A stretch of DNA of 41,162 nucleotides, from NCBI RefSeq assembly GCF_000709085.1, contig NZ_JFBD01000037.1, forward strand, positions 1-41,162, read 5' to 3'. Both the position numbers and the translations under genes were made by a program. The notes under the pieces are model-generated. The model searched no databases, was not told the DNA's origin, and saw nothing but the letters and a program-made list of their open reading frames with translations. Source of the DNA: Virgibacillus alimentarius (GTDB lineage: Bacteria > Bacillota > Bacilli > Bacillales > Amphibacillaceae). This document shows positions 8,480-17,795 of the stretch, piece by piece (positions within the stretch are counted from its first letter, which is position 1; every line of letters starts with the position of its first letter).

Positions 8480-9487
8480 ATGTTTTCAACTGAAGAAATT
8501 GGAATTGATTTAGGTACTGCTAATATTCTTATCTATTCCAAGTCAAAAGGGATAGTGCTAAACGAACCGTCCGTAGTAGCGATTGATGTTAATACAAAGC
8601 AAGTAGTAGCTGTTGGAGCTGAAGCAAAGGAAATGGTCGGAAAAACACCAAGAAATATCGTGCCTATCCGTCCATTAAAAGAAGGAGTCATTGCTGATTA
8701 CGATGTAACAGCACAAATGCTGAAAGAATTCATGAAAAAGGTAAGCAAAAAAATTGGCTTGTCCATGCGTAAACCTACTGTTGTTGTATGTACCCCTTCT
8801 GGGAGTACAGCAGTAGAGCGCAGAGCAATTCACAATGCTGTTTCCAGTTATGGTGCAAAACAGGTTCATCTTATAGAAGAACCGATCGCGGCTGCGATTG
8901 GCTCAGACTTACCGGTTGATGAGCCAGTTGCGAGTGTTGTTGTCGACATCGGAGGAGGAACTTCAGAAATCGGTATTATTTCGTTCGGTGGAGTTGTTTC
9001 CTGTAAGTCCGTGCGTGTTGGCGGGGATAAACTTGATTCGGAAATCATTCAGTTTATTCGAAAAAAATATAATATATTGATCGGTGAACGTACAGCTGAA
9101 AACATAAAAATGGAAATCGGATATGCGCATCCTAATCATCAAGAAGCTACCATGGAAGTACGGGGTCGAGATATGGTTACTGGTTTGCCAAAAACGATAA
9201 CCGTCACGTCTTCAGAAGTACATGAAGCTTTTAAAGAATCACTTGATCAAATACTAGAAGCAATTCGAGCAACACTTGAAAATTGCCCACCTGAACTAAG
9301 TGGTGACATCGTTGATCACGGTATTGTAATAACTGGTGGCGGGGCAATGCTAAATGAAATTCAAGAATGGCTTTCAGAAGAAATATCTGTCCCAGTACAC
9401 ATTGCACCAAATCCACTTGAATCAGTAGCAATCGGAACAGGACGATCTTTAAAAATGATTACAAAATTAGAAAAAGCAGCCAAATAA
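8480..9487 (+). CDS. mreBH: MreB-like cell-shape protein MreBH
   Basis: This 335-residue bacterial actin carries the ATPase phosphate motif [16 protein letters not shown], the central block [32 protein letters not shown] and the late [17 protein letters not shown]. It would polymerise under the membrane and guide cell-wall elongation enzymes. Among the three B. subtilis paralogs the whole sequence reads closest to MreBH, for example the start [25 protein letters not shown] and the stretch [14 protein letters not shown]. It stands alone without mreCD, as mreBH does in B. subtilis, where it directs the LytE hydrolase and responds to SigI. The RBS is GGAGG, 8 bases upstream. Confidence 0.88.
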   Translation: MFSTEEIGIDLGTANILIYSKSKGIVLNEPSVVAIDVNTKQVVAVGAEAKEMVGKTPRNIVPIRPLKEGVIADYDVTAQMLKEFMKKVSKKIGLSMRKPTVVVCTPSGSTAVERRAIHNAVSSYGAKQVHLIEEPIAAAIGSDLPVDEPVASVVVDIGGGTSEIGIISFGGVVSCKSVRVGGDKLDSEIIQFIRKKYNILIGERTAENIKMEIGYAHPNHQEATMEVRGRDMVTGLPKTITVTSSEVHEAFKESLDQILEAIRATLENCPPELSGDIVDHGIVITGGGAMLNEIQEWLSEEISVPVHIAPNPLESVAIGTGRSLKMITKLEKAAK

Positions 9488-9491
9488 GTAT

Positions 9492-9530
9492 AAAAAGGTG
9501 ATGTACAGAGAATGGTACATCACCTTTTTA
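9492..9530 (+). terminator. Terminator of mreBH
   Basis: A perfect 15-bp stem (9492-9506 with 9515-9529), an 8-base loop and a run of T follow the mreBH stop codon. Confidence 0.9.
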
Positions 9531-9627
9531 TTTAACATATAAATAAACTACTCCCCAATAAGCAAATAGATTTTGTTTTTCTTTCTACTTAATGGGGAGC
9601 ATATGGATAGGACTGCTTTTTCTTTTG

Positions 9628-10806
9628 TTAAATTTTCTTGTTGCCCGGAAGTTTCATTTCCCTTCTTGTTTCCATAATATGGACATCTCGTTTCGCCATT
9701 TCATCGATGTAGATAGCACCTGGTATAATCTGCTCTGGAGGATAAACCCCTTTTTTCGTAATCGTATGGTTTCCTATCATTTGAGCAACAACAGAGACTG
9801 TATTTGCTGTAGCTCTTGCCATTGCTGTTATATTATTTTTCCTATCTTTATATGTTGTCATTTCATACACATAAACGATAGGTTCCCTGCGTACCTCACC
9901 AGCGGTTTTCACCCGCAATAATACAGCATCTTCTTTTTCACCAAGCTCAACAATCGGATCTAGTACTTTTAAAAGCACTTCTCTTGGATTGATTTTTTGA
10001 CCGTCAATACCTACTGTATAATCTGTTCTTGTCAGATTTAAATCTACCAATAACTTAAATTTTTCTGCGTGTCCAGGGTAACGAATGGTTTTATATTCCA
10101 GTGTATTTAAATCAGGAAATGAAAGCGATAATGTCGATGTTCCACCAGATGTATGGAAGGCCTCTAATGGGCCAAATTTCTTAAAGTGAACTCGCTCTAC
10201 CTCAGTTAAAGATGGAATTTCCTGTTTAATTCCATTTCTAATGATCGTTGATGGATCTGTATAATGATCAAACAGGCCAGCCATTGAAAATACATGATTA
10301 TATTCTAATGGTTCCTCAGGGGATACAGGAATACCACCAACGTACAATTTAATATCCTTCAAACTGTCTAACTTACTTGCACCATATCCGGATAAAATAT
10401 TAATCATCCCCGGAGCTACCCCTAAATCCGGTATAATCGTTACATCGGCAGCTTTGGCTTCATCCTTTAAAGCTAAAACTTTATCAGTCATCGAACCAAT
10501 GTGTCCACCTAAATCAATAGAATTTACTCCTGTTTGAATAGCTGTTTTAGCTACTATTTCATTAAAAGAATAAAATAAAGCATTGATGATTACATCGAAT
10601 TTGCACATAAAATTTGCCAATTGTTCTTTATCGTTTGCATCTACTTTATAAGCTGTAAGTTTATGAGCGTAAATTTGATTACATATTTGCTGCGCTCGAT
10701 CATAATCAATATCTGCTAAACCAACAGCTTTAACTTCCTTATTTGCTACCAAATCTCTGACTGCTTCTTTTCCCATTAGTCCAGATCCCAACACACCTAT
10801 TTTCAT
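9628..10806 (-). CDS. Saccharopine dehydrogenase family protein, possible lysine 6-dehydrogenase
   Basis: This 392-residue NAD(P)-dependent dehydrogenase begins with a Rossmann motif ([19 protein letters not shown]), followed by LADIDYDRA and the active-site region GHIGSMTD...[21 protein letters not shown]. Length and these motifs fit L-lysine 6-dehydrogenases of Geobacillus type, which deaminate the epsilon-amino group of lysine, better than true saccharopine dehydrogenases. GGAG 10 bases before ATG 10806 sets the start; the TTG-started extension to 10824 overlaps the RBS. A divergent amino-acid transporter lies 575 bp away, consistent with amino-acid catabolism. A CTCCCC/GGGGAG inverted repeat (9551-9599) downstream may be its terminator. 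The substrate is inferred. Confidence 0.7.
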   Translation of the reverse strand: MKIGVLGSGLMGKEAVRDLVANKEVKAVGLADIDYDRAQQICNQIYAHKLTAYKVDANDKEQLANFMCKFDVIINALFYSFNEIVAKTAIQTGVNSIDLGGHIGSMTDKVLALKDEAKAADVTIIPDLGVAPGMINILSGYGASKLDSLKDIKLYVGGIPVSPEEPLEYNHVFSMAGLFDHYTDPSTIIRNGIKQEIPSLTEVERVHFKKFGPLEAFHTSGGTSTLSLSFPDLNTLEYKTIRYPGHAEKFKLLVDLNLTRTDYTVGIDGQKINPREVLLKVLDPIVELGEKEDAVLLRVKTAGEVRREPIVYVYEMTTYKDRKNNITAMARATANTVSVVAQMIGNHTITKKGVYPPEQIIPGAIYIDEMAKRDVHIMETRREMKLPGNKKI

Positions 10807-11381
10807 CCGATCAGCTCCTGACAAGAAGGATTGTGTAACTAATTTAATCTACATTAATTTGAGCACGCTACAATTTTCAACTAACAACAACATAGATATC
10901 CTTCCCTCTGCTAAACACCTCTAAGGCCTAAACACCTACGCCAACCTGTCTTTAATTCTTCACTTTCATTCAATTTTTCATATCCTTTAGCTACATATCT
11001 ATTCAATATTTCAACAAATTATAACTTTTTGTAGAAAAAATATAAACTTCATGTTATAATTTTTTATGCTGTGATGTTAAGCGCATTCATATTAAAGTGT
11101 ACACCATTCTCACTAGTAGAATCGAAATTTATTCTAGTAAATGAAATCGCTTTCAAGTATATGCATATTAAGAAAACTAGAAAAGTGATACTAGAATCTA
11201 ATTTAAGTATATTCCAGAGATAATATTTCTTCAAATTTCTGAATTATTGATTTTTATGGAATGTTTTCTAAAATAATGTTAACTGTTAACGATTAACTGT
11301 TGGCTGAATACTGAAATTTAAAAAGATTGAAATTCTACTTCTTGTCTAGTACACTTAAAAATTAAAGAAAGGAAGCGTATC
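10807..11381. promoter_or_regulatory. Divergent intergenic region with inverted and direct repeats
   Basis: This 575-bp AT-rich spacer holds no convincing ORF. It contains a 10-bp inverted repeat AAATTATAAC/GTTATAATTT (11016-11025 and 11053-11062). Four copies of ACTAGAA/TTCTAGT-like heptamers lie between 11112 and 11196, around the cre site. The 9-bp direct repeat TTAACTGTT occurs at 11279-11287 and 11293-11301 (14-bp period) upstream of the transporter. The repeats suggest binding by at least one regulator besides CcpA. Confidence 0.5.
11141..11156 (+). promoter_or_regulatory. cre site (CcpA)
   Basis: ATGAAATCGCTTTCAA fits the cre consensus WTGNNARCGNWWWCAW with one mismatch (T for R at the seventh base). 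It lies 225 bp before the transporter start and 335 bp before the dehydrogenase start on the other strand. It would place one or both genes under carbon catabolite control. Confidence 0.65.
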
Positions 11382-12719
11382 ATGCAAAAAGATCAATGGG
11401 CAACAAAGATTGGTTTTATTCTTTCGTCAGCTGGTGCTGCAATTGGTTTAGGAGCTATTTGGAAATTTCCGTACATAACTGGTATGAATGGTGGCGGTGC
11501 TTTCTTCCTACTGTTCATCGCATTCACTATAATTATTGGTCTTCCTATTTTAATTGCAGAATTTATTATTGGAAGGGGTTCACAAAAGGAAGCAGTAAGT
11601 GCCTATAAATCACTGGCCCCAAAAAGTGGTTGGTCTTTTATAGGACATTGGGGCGTTGCTGGATCATTTATCCTAATGTCTTTTTATAGTGTTGTTGGGG
11701 GCTGGGTACTTATATATTCCCTAATGTCAATCCCGGGTTTAATTATTGATAAAGGCACCAATTATGAACAGTTATTTGGGAGTATTACCGGAAGTCCATT
11801 AATTACAATTCTTGGACTGGCGCTATTCATACTGATTAATATCATCGTCGTTTCTTTCGGTATTAAGAATGGAATTGAAAAATCAAGTAAACTATTAATG
11901 CCTTTGTTATTTGTATTCTTTATTATACTTGTTATACGCTCTGTGTCATTTGAGGGAGCCATGGAAGGCTTGAAATTTTTCCTTCAGCCTGATTTTTCAA
12001 AAATTACAGCTGAAAACGTTTTATATGCACTTGGACAATCTTTTTTCTCACTTGCTGTTGGTGTTTCCGTAATGGTAACCTACAGTTCTTATTTAAATAA
12101 GAATGTGAGTCTTACAAGTTCAGCCCTTTCTGTTTCATTTATGAATATTTTCGTTTCACTTCTGGCTGGACTAGCAATATTCCCGGTTGTTTTCTCATTT
12201 GGACTAGAGCCAGCGGAAGGTCCTGGATTGTTATTTATTGTCCTGCCGGAAGCATTTGCACAAATGCCATTTGGTGAATTATTTTTAAGCTTATTTTTAT
12301 TACTCTTTCTATTCGCAATTTTGACATCTTCATTCAGTATGCTAGAGATCATTACTTCAGCTTTTACTGCAAAAAAGCAACGTTCACGCAGAAAAGTAGC
12401 TTGGATAGCGGGATGTATTGTCTTTATTGCTGGTATTCCATCCGCATTATCATCAAGTACGATGGAAAATTTCAAAATATTTAACTTAACTGTTTTCGAT
12501 GCTTCTGACTTTCTGGTAAGTAATATTATGTTACCAGCTGGTTGTTTATTTATCTCATTGTTTATCGGTTACAAAATGGAACGCACTTTAGTAAAAGAGG
12601 AATTCTTACTAAGCAGTAACCTATCTGTAGGAACCTTTAAAGCTTGGTATACCTTGATTAAAACGATTGTACCAGTTACCATTATTGTTGTATTCTTAAC
12701 ATCTATAGGAATCATTTAA
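11382..12719 (+). CDS. Sodium-dependent amino-acid transporter (NSS/SNF family)
   Basis: This 445-residue membrane protein has about eleven to twelve helices. The first helix carries the signature GAAIGLGAIWKFPYITGMNGGGAF, which forms the substrate and Na+ site in LeuT-like transporters. The block LPEAFAQMPFGELF is also typical. The length is that of short bacterial members (YhdH/YocR type). It would import an amino acid with Na+ at the membrane; the neighbouring lysine-dehydrogenase-like gene makes a basic or related amino acid an option but not a proof. RBS AAAGGAAG lies 8 bases upstream. Confidence 0.88.
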   Translation: MQKDQWATKIGFILSSAGAAIGLGAIWKFPYITGMNGGGAFFLLFIAFTIIIGLPILIAEFIIGRGSQKEAVSAYKSLAPKSGWSFIGHWGVAGSFILMSFYSVVGGWVLIYSLMSIPGLIIDKGTNYEQLFGSITGSPLITILGLALFILINIIVVSFGIKNGIEKSSKLLMPLLFVFFIILVIRSVSFEGAMEGLKFFLQPDFSKITAENVLYALGQSFFSLAVGVSVMVTYSSYLNKNVSLTSSALSVSFMNIFVSLLAGLAIFPVVFSFGLEPAEGPGLLFIVLPEAFAQMPFGELFLSLFLLLFLFAILTSSFSMLEIITSAFTAKKQRSRRKVAWIAGCIVFIAGIPSALSSSTMENFKIFNLTVFDASDFLVSNIMLPAGCLFISLFIGYKMERTLVKEEFLLSSNLSVGTFKAWYTLIKTIVPVTIIVVFLTSIGII

Positions 12720-12722
12720 CTG

Positions 12723-12770
12723 AACTCCCCACAATAACATCCTTATGGATTGTTCGAGTGGGGAGTTTTT
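12723..12770 (+). terminator. Terminator of the NSS transporter
   Basis: A 10-bp stem AACTCCCCAC/GTGGGGAGTT (12723-12732 with 12758-12767) is followed by T residues, directly after the stop codon. Confidence 0.85.
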
Positions 12771-12929
12771 CCTTTTGTATTTCAGGCTGGTCTCATAAAT
12801 CCTTTTAATCCGTCGTTGGTTATTCTCTTGTAATACGGGCATCACACTTATCCTCTTGCCCAATCTTTTTAAAGGATGTGCCTATTCACTGGGATTAACC
12901 CCCCTCATTGAGAAAGAGACTCCAAATAA

Positions 12930-12975
12930 AAAATAATAGGAGGATATTTCATTCACCTAATAACCTCCTATTTTT
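12930..12975 (-). terminator. Terminator of the 12987-13658 gene
   Basis: On the minus strand AATAGGAGG (12972-12964) pairs with CCTCCTATT (12943-12935), followed by ATTTTTTATTT. The 12773-12930 stretch beyond it shows no ORF or clear signal. Confidence 0.75.
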
Positions 12976-12986
12976 CTCTTTAGTTT

Positions 12987-13658
12987 TTATAAATCCTCTT
13001 CAATGCGGTAAATTAATTTAAAGTTATTTTCATCTAATAATTCAGCAACGTGCACGCGGAGACCGTGGCCAAAGATCACTTCATTATCTGTCATCGCAAC
13101 GATCATAGCTTTTACTTCATTCTTCTTATCTATATATATATCTCCTACTACAGGTTTTAATTCATTGTCGCTGACGGAAAGGAAACCAGGTGATTCATCT
13201 TGTGCTCGTTGCGCTTCAGAAACTATACTAGCATCATAATAAGCTATTTCATTACTGTCTTCTGCTCGTCCTGGGACCATGACTACATATTCATGATGTT
13301 TTACTCCATTGTCTCTTGTGGTTACCACATTTCCATCTTCAATATAATCTACCTTTTCGATCTCATTAAGTGCATAATGATCTAAAAAGTCTGGGGCGGG
13401 TTTTATAATTAATATATAATCGCCCTGTTCCGGTATCTTGTCTTTATCAATCGTATATCTTTTTCCATAAAATATGAATGTGTCCTTATCTTTCGGTTTG
13501 TGAAGAGTTATATCAGCAGATCTCGTTAAAATTTGCTGCATATCTTTTAATCGGTAGAGGTGTACAGATTTTTTAAACATTGGTTTCACGGAATATACTT
13601 TATGCAGTTCGTTTTTATAGTAAACAAATTGTCCCTTTCTTACTTGAAAAAGATTCAT
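12987..13658 (-). CDS. Hypothetical protein with several small beta-rich units
   Basis: I do not recognise this 223-residue soluble protein. It is rich in Lys, Asp and Glu, has no signal peptide or membrane segment, and reads as a series of short beta-rich units: GQFVYYKNELHKVYSVKPMF near the N-terminus, FIFYGKRYTIDKD in the middle, and a C-terminal GDIYIDKKNEVKAMIVAM unit. It may be a multi-barrel binding protein. The start at 13658 is set by GGAGG, 7 bases before ATG. It is a single gene with its own terminator, preceded by a strongly structured leader, so expression is probably controlled after transcription initiation. Confidence 0.75.
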   Translation of the reverse strand: MNLFQVRKGQFVYYKNELHKVYSVKPMFKKSVHLYRLKDMQQILTRSADITLHKPKDKDTFIFYGKRYTIDKDKIPEQGDYILIIKPAPDFLDHYALNEIEKVDYIEDGNVVTTRDNGVKHHEYVVMVPGRAEDSNEIAYYDASIVSEAQRAQDESPGFLSVSDNELKPVVGDIYIDKKNEVKAMIVAMTDNEVIFGHGLRVHVAELLDENNFKLIYRIEEDL

Positions 13659-13683
13659 TATGTTACCTCCAATATAAATTATT

Positions 13684-13780
13684 GATCCTTGATTCGCTTT
13701 AGCGTGGCATTTCCCTTTTCCCGTATGTATCACGCAACTAAACATCGAATTGAGGATTATTTTTCCACTTATCAAGGATC
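13684..13780 (-). ncRNA. Structured 5' leader RNA, candidate cis-regulator
   Basis: Read on the minus strand, GATCCTTGAT (13780-13771) pairs perfectly with ATCAAGGATC (13693-13684). Inside, ATTCG pairs with CGAAT, TTTAG with CTAAA and CGTG with CACG, closing a loop containing CGGGAAAAGGGAAATGC. The 3' strand ends about 25 bases before the start codon. An unpaired CCTCAAT could instead pair with the RBS region ATTGGAGG (one bulged G), giving a plausible on/off switch. I do not recognise it as a known riboswitch class. Confidence 0.5.
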
Positions 13781-13908
13781 TACATTGCTATTCTAAAGGA
13801 TAATTGTCTGTTTTTCATCTTATTTTTGCTTATCTATACTATTTTCTTTTTTGCCATAAAGTATACAAACTAATGCAGTATAGGAGTAAAAACTGTAGAA
13901 ACGAGCAG

Positions 13909-14961
13909 TTATCTTGTGTTTCTATCTATATGAGGAAATCCTAAATCAGTTTCTACTTCACCATAAATGCGTGTCGTCTTCACATTTTCCCCTTTTAACC
14001 ACTTCGCAAAATCAAAGATCATCGGATCACGATCCCCACCTAATGCAATCCATGCGATTTTTTGTTTTGGAAAATAGGCAGAAGTATGAATGGTCCCTGA
14101 CCAATTTTTATACTGCTTTGAAAAAACTCCTTTATCTGTGCTATTCAATAGCCGAAATGCACGGATCGCATCTGTAGCTTGATTTTGTTGTGCTCGGATA
14201 GCTTCCATGCGTTGATAGGAATCATCCAAATGAAATCGATTTTCGTGCTTCAAAAGTTCAAAATGATTGGTACATACATTTGATTTGCGAACTTCGACGC
14301 CTCTTGGTGTAGCCTCCACTACAAATGTCTCTTCCTTATCGTCAAATACGATATAACTAAATGAATGGCGGTGTGGGATTTCTTTAAGCATGGATACTGC
14401 TTCGTCCACATTTGCACAGCTTTCTAAAACCATTCTTCCAATCATGTTGCATATAAACCCATCTCCTGGTTTTTTTCGGTGCATAAAATTGTACCCTAAA
14501 GCAAGGCCTTTTTCATTCATTCCATCCATTCGGCCCGTTATTCTCTGGGATGGTCCAATAATTGCATAGCCTTGATCAGAAGGTTGAAAAAAAGTATAAC
14601 GACCCTCATATGTTTTTGGATGATAGTCATAGTTGCGAATCATATAATCTGGCCCAGTTAAAATCGAACAGCCACTGCGATTGTATTCCAACCGATACCC
14701 GCCAAAATCCTGTAAAATTTTTGCCATCGACCATTCCAACGCATCCTGAAGACCGAGCAATTCATCCCAAATGCCAGGTGCAAATGAGCGTATAGCTGCT
14801 TTTGCCTCATTTACATCAATCGCAAAGCGTGGTTTTCTAATTTTCCATTGCTTTTCCCTGTTTTCCACTGTTAGTGAGTCCTTTAGCAATTGCCCTTGCT
14901 TAAATCCAAAATCATAATGATTTCCACGAAACTGTATAATGTCACTATAGATTTGTTTCAT
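13909..14961 (-). CDS. C45 family autoproteolytic acyltransferase/hydrolase
   Basis: This 350-residue Ntn-type enzyme is related to acyl-CoA:6-aminopenicillanate acyltransferase (peptidase C45). RSGCSILTGPDYMIRNYDYHP contains Cys98, which after self-cleavage of the Gly-Cys bond would be the N-terminal nucleophile. ITGRMDGMNEKGLALGYN and EATPRGVEVRKSNVCTNHF are further family blocks. It probably hydrolyses or transfers an amide-linked acyl group; the natural substrate in Bacillaceae is not known, and a penicillin role should not be assumed. It starts 40 bases after the uup/yfmR stop and is probably read from the same transcript. No clear terminator follows. Confidence 0.82.
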   Translation of the reverse strand: MKQIYSDIIQFRGNHYDFGFKQGQLLKDSLTVENREKQWKIRKPRFAIDVNEAKAAIRSFAPGIWDELLGLQDALEWSMAKILQDFGGYRLEYNRSGCSILTGPDYMIRNYDYHPKTYEGRYTFFQPSDQGYAIIGPSQRITGRMDGMNEKGLALGYNFMHRKKPGDGFICNMIGRMVLESCANVDEAVSMLKEIPHRHSFSYIVFDDKEETFVVEATPRGVEVRKSNVCTNHFELLKHENRFHLDDSYQRMEAIRAQQNQATDAIRAFRLLNSTDKGVFSKQYKNWSGTIHTSAYFPKQKIAWIALGGDRDPMIFDFAKWLKGENVKTTRIYGEVETDLGFPHIDRNTR

Positions 14962-15001
14962 AACATCCTCCCAGCCAAAAATGACTACACTTATTATTTA
15001 A

Positions 15002-16885
15002 CTATCTCTCTAACTCTTCCACTAACAAGGATAATTCTTCCCATCGTTCCACTTTATCTTCTAATACAGCTTCGATCTCTTGTTGTTCTTTATACAACTC
15101 TTGTACTTTCTCCAAATCACTGCCTGCCTCTGCAACTTCTTGTTGAATGTCATTAACTTTCTCTTCTAACCCTATAATTTCATCTTCTATACTTTCCCAT
15201 TCTTTCTGTTCTTTATAAGAAAGTTTCCGTTTTTGCTTCGTTGAACTGCGCGTTTCTTTTTTTGGCTTTGAGTCTGATTCTTTATGTTTTATTTTAGATT
15301 GGTTTTGTTCCAAGTAATCACTATAATTCCCATAAAACTTATTAACTTCCCCTGTACCAGAAAATACAAGCAGTTGATCTACAACCCGGTCTAGGAAATA
15401 CCGGTCATGGGATACGGTAATAACAACCCCCGGATACTGATTCAAGTAATCCTCTAGTACACTTAAGGTTTGCGTATCTAGGTCATTTGTCGGTTCATCC
15501 AAAAACAGAACATTCGGCTCAGTCATTAATATTTTTAATAAATATAATCGCCTTTTTTCCCCACCGGAAAGTCTTCTTATATACGTCCATTGCTCCGGGC
15601 GGGAAAATAAAAAATGCTCAAGCATTTGCTCTGCAGTGATAGGCTGCCCATCTTTTGTATAGATAACTTCAGCCACTTCTTTAATGTATTCAATAATCCG
15701 CTTTTCCCCATCAAGTTCTTCGTCACCTTGGGTATAGTAGCCAATTTTTACTGTTTCTCCAATATGGACATTCCCTTCATCGGGAGCAGCTCGTTTTGCC
15801 ATCATATTTAACAATGTTGTTTTTCCAGTACCATTTGGTCCAATAATCCCCAATCGACTGCCAGGGGTAATTAAATGATCAAAATCTTTCAATAAGGTTT
15901 TTCCCTGATAAGATTTCGTAATTCCTTGAAGTTCAATAACTTGCTTTCCTAATCTTTTTGTACCAACTTGAAAATTAATATTTTGGTTGTTTGTATCAAA
16001 TGTTTGCTGCTGCATTTCGTGTATACGTTCAACACGGGCTTTTTGTTTTGTTGATCTAGCTCTAGCTCCCCGTTTCAGCCAAGCCAATTCTTTCCTTAAT
16101 GTGTTTTGGTGTTTTTGCTGGTAACTGACTTCCAGCTCTTCCCGTTCTGCTTTCTTTTCTAGAAAAACTTCATAATTTCCTTCATATATATAAAGGTTTC
16201 CTTTATCTAATTCATAAATTTGATTGGTCACACGATTTAAAAAGTATCTGTCATGCGTAACAAGTAGTAACGCTCCGTTATAAGAAGCTAAATATTTTTC
16301 AAGCCATTCAACTGTTTCATTATCTAAATGGTTGGTCGGTTCATCCAAAATCAATAAATCAGCTGGCTGAATGAGAGATTTTGCAATCGCAACACGCTTT
16401 TTCTGTCCACCAGAAAGTTCAGTAACCTCTTTATTAAAATCTGTGATTCCCAATTTGGTAAGAATCGTTTTTGCAGTTGTGTTTGCTTCCCATGCTTCGT
16501 ATTCATCCATTTTTTGCTGCATTTTTAAAACATTATTCTGAGCTTCTTCATTCGTTGAATTAGATGCAAGCGCTTGAAGTGCTTTTTCATAGTCTCGCAT
16601 CACCTGCATAATGGCAGCTTCCCCATAATAAATTTGCTCAATAACCGTTAAGTTTGGATCGAGTTCTGGTTCCTGGGCTAAATATTCAATGTGATAGTTA
16701 TTTGGATGTTTCATCGTCCCTTTTTCAGGTGAATCTATATTTGCAATTACTTTCAAAAATGTCGATTTACCGGTCCCATTAACTCCTATTAACCCAATAC
16801 GATCCTGATCAGTTATTGTACATGTTATATCATTAAACAATACTTTTTCACCATAAGATTTATGCAAGTTTTCTATTGTAAGCAT
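15002..16885 (-). CDS. yfmR: ABC-F type ATPase, Uup/YfmR family
   Basis: This 627-residue soluble protein has two ABC ATPase domains with no membrane domain. Walker A motifs are GVNGTGKST and GPNGTGKTT, signatures are LSGGQKKR and LSGGEKRR, and both Walker B regions read LDEPTN. A long interdomain linker rich in Lys, Arg and Glu lies near residues 240-300. A C-terminal coiled coil (about 560-627, from KLSYKEQKEWESIEDEIIGLEEK) is typical of Uup. Family members bind the ribosomal E site and relieve stalled translation; length and tail match B. subtilis YfmR. Antibiotic resistance is less likely. A TATAAT-like -10 (16920-16915, minus strand) lies upstream. Confidence 0.85.
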   Translation of the reverse strand: MLTIENLHKSYGEKVLFNDITCTITDQDRIGLIGVNGTGKSTFLKVIANIDSPEKGTMKHPNNYHIEYLAQEPELDPNLTVIEQIYYGEAAIMQVMRDYEKALQALASNSTNEEAQNNVLKMQQKMDEYEAWEANTTAKTILTKLGITDFNKEVTELSGGQKKRVAIAKSLIQPADLLILDEPTNHLDNETVEWLEKYLASYNGALLLVTHDRYFLNRVTNQIYELDKGNLYIYEGNYEVFLEKKAEREELEVSYQQKHQNTLRKELAWLKRGARARSTKQKARVERIHEMQQQTFDTNNQNINFQVGTKRLGKQVIELQGITKSYQGKTLLKDFDHLITPGSRLGIIGPNGTGKTTLLNMMAKRAAPDEGNVHIGETVKIGYYTQGDEELDGEKRIIEYIKEVAEVIYTKDGQPITAEQMLEHFLFSRPEQWTYIRRLSGGEKRRLYLLKILMTEPNVLFLDEPTNDLDTQTLSVLEDYLNQYPGVVITVSHDRYFLDRVVDQLLVFSGTGEVNKFYGNYSDYLEQNQSKIKHKESDSKPKKETRSSTKQKRKLSYKEQKEWESIEDEIIGLEEKVNDIQQEVAEAGSDLEKVQELYKEQQEIEAVLEDKVERWEELSLLVEELER

Positions 16886-16963
16886 CCTTTATCGTCCTCG
16901 CTATTACTCAGTTTATTATATTCATGGATAGGGAAATAAAAGTTGACCTGTTCTCAGGAGGGA

Positions 16964-16997
16964 GTCGCGCAAACAAGCTTTTATTGTTATCCGCGAC
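16964..16997 (-). other. Hairpin upstream of the ABC-F gene
   Basis: GTCGCG (16964-16969) and CGCGAC (16992-16997) form a 6-bp GC-rich stem, with an inner AACAA/TTGTT pairing. There is no T run on the minus strand. It lies between the small membrane protein gene and uup/yfmR, so it may be a leader structure or a weak terminator of the upstream gene. Confidence 0.35.
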
Positions 16998-17013
16998 GTT
17001 AAATCATATGTTG

Positions 17014-17193
17014 TTATCTTTTTCGATCTTTAAAAAACTTTTTCACAAATAATACAATCAAAAACAATAGCCAAGATGTAACTACATAAAAAATGACCTT
17101 ACTCGGCTCGGTCATTTTTGAAAAGAAAAAGGCCATTCCTGTCCAAATAATTCCAATTGCGAGTATTTGATATCCTAAAAATTTTATTTCCAT
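17014..17193 (-). CDS. Small membrane protein, unknown function
   Basis: This small protein of about 59 residues begins MEIKFLGYQILAIGIIWTG, with two hydrophobic segments (about residues 7-24 and 32-50) and a basic C-terminus ending KKFFKDRKR, expected to face the cytoplasm. The RBS-like GGAGGGG touches the ATG at 17193, which is too close. A TTG start at 17202 would add MEG but leave no RBS, so the true start is uncertain. It sits between the rib operon terminator and the ABC-F gene on the same strand. Function unknown. Confidence 0.6.
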   Translation of the reverse strand: MEIKFLGYQILAIGIIWTGMAFFFSKMTEPSKVIFYVVTSWLLFLIVLFVKKFFKDRKR

Positions 17194-17266
17194 CCCCTCC
17201 AAGTATAAGTGATAATCTAGTAATAGTTTAGCTTACTGCCCTTTAATTTTCCATGAATTTATTTAA

Positions 17267-17303
17267 AACCGAGTAAGTAACCTTAAATCGGCTCCTACTC
17301 GGC
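17267..17303 (-). terminator. Terminator of the riboflavin operon
   Basis: On the minus strand CCGAGTA (17302-17296) pairs with TACTCGG (17275-17269), followed by TTTTAAAT, just after ribH. Confidence 0.7.
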
Positions 17304-17308
17304 TCTTT

Positions 17309-17776
17309 TTATTGATTGATATTTTTCATTAGATTAGCCATTTCAATAGCGGATACTGCCGCTTCTCCACCTTTATTACCTGCTTTCGTTCCTGCTCGTT
17401 CTATTGCCTGCTCAATCGTATCCGTTGTTAATACACCAAAAATAACTGGTTTATCCGTCTTCAGCGTTGCACTGGAAACTCCTTTTGCTGCTTCGTTGCA
17501 AACATAATCATAATGGGATGTAGAACCGCGAATAACTGTTCCTAGTGCAATGACAGCATCATAATCTTTTTCTGCCAAATTTTGAGCAGCTAAAGGAATT
17601 TCAAATGCACCCGGAACCCAAGCAATGTCAACATTTTGTTCATCTACACCATGTCTCTTTAATGCATCCATCGCTCCATCTAATAATTTGCTCGTAATAA
17701 ACTCATTAAATCGTCCTACTACAATTGCTATTTTTAAATCAGTACCAACTAGATTGCCTTCATATACTTTACCCAA
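17309..17776 (-). CDS. ribH: 6,7-dimethyl-8-ribityllumazine synthase
   Basis: This 155-residue enzyme condenses 3,4-dihydroxy-2-butanone 4-phosphate with 5-amino-6-ribitylamino-uracil, the last step before riboflavin synthase. [29 protein letters not shown] and [19 protein letters not shown] hold the substrate-binding residues and the catalytic His. Length is normal for the icosahedral synthases of Bacillus. It is the last gene of the rib operon, 19 bases after ribBA, and is followed by a terminator. Confidence 0.96.
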   Translation of the reverse strand: MGKVYEGNLVGTDLKIAIVVGRFNEFITSKLLDGAMDALKRHGVDEQNVDIAWVPGAFEIPLAAQNLAEKDYDAVIALGTVIRGSTSHYDYVCNEAAKGVSSATLKTDKPVIFGVLTTDTIEQAIERAGTKAGNKGGEAAVSAIEMANLMKNINQ

Positions 17777-17795
17777 TTTTATTCCACTCCTCTTA

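Noticed and set aside
13684-13780. Reading the 10-bp inverted repeat as a MITE or insertion element
   Set aside because: No target-site duplication was seen, and the nested stems plus position before an RBS fit an RNA leader better.
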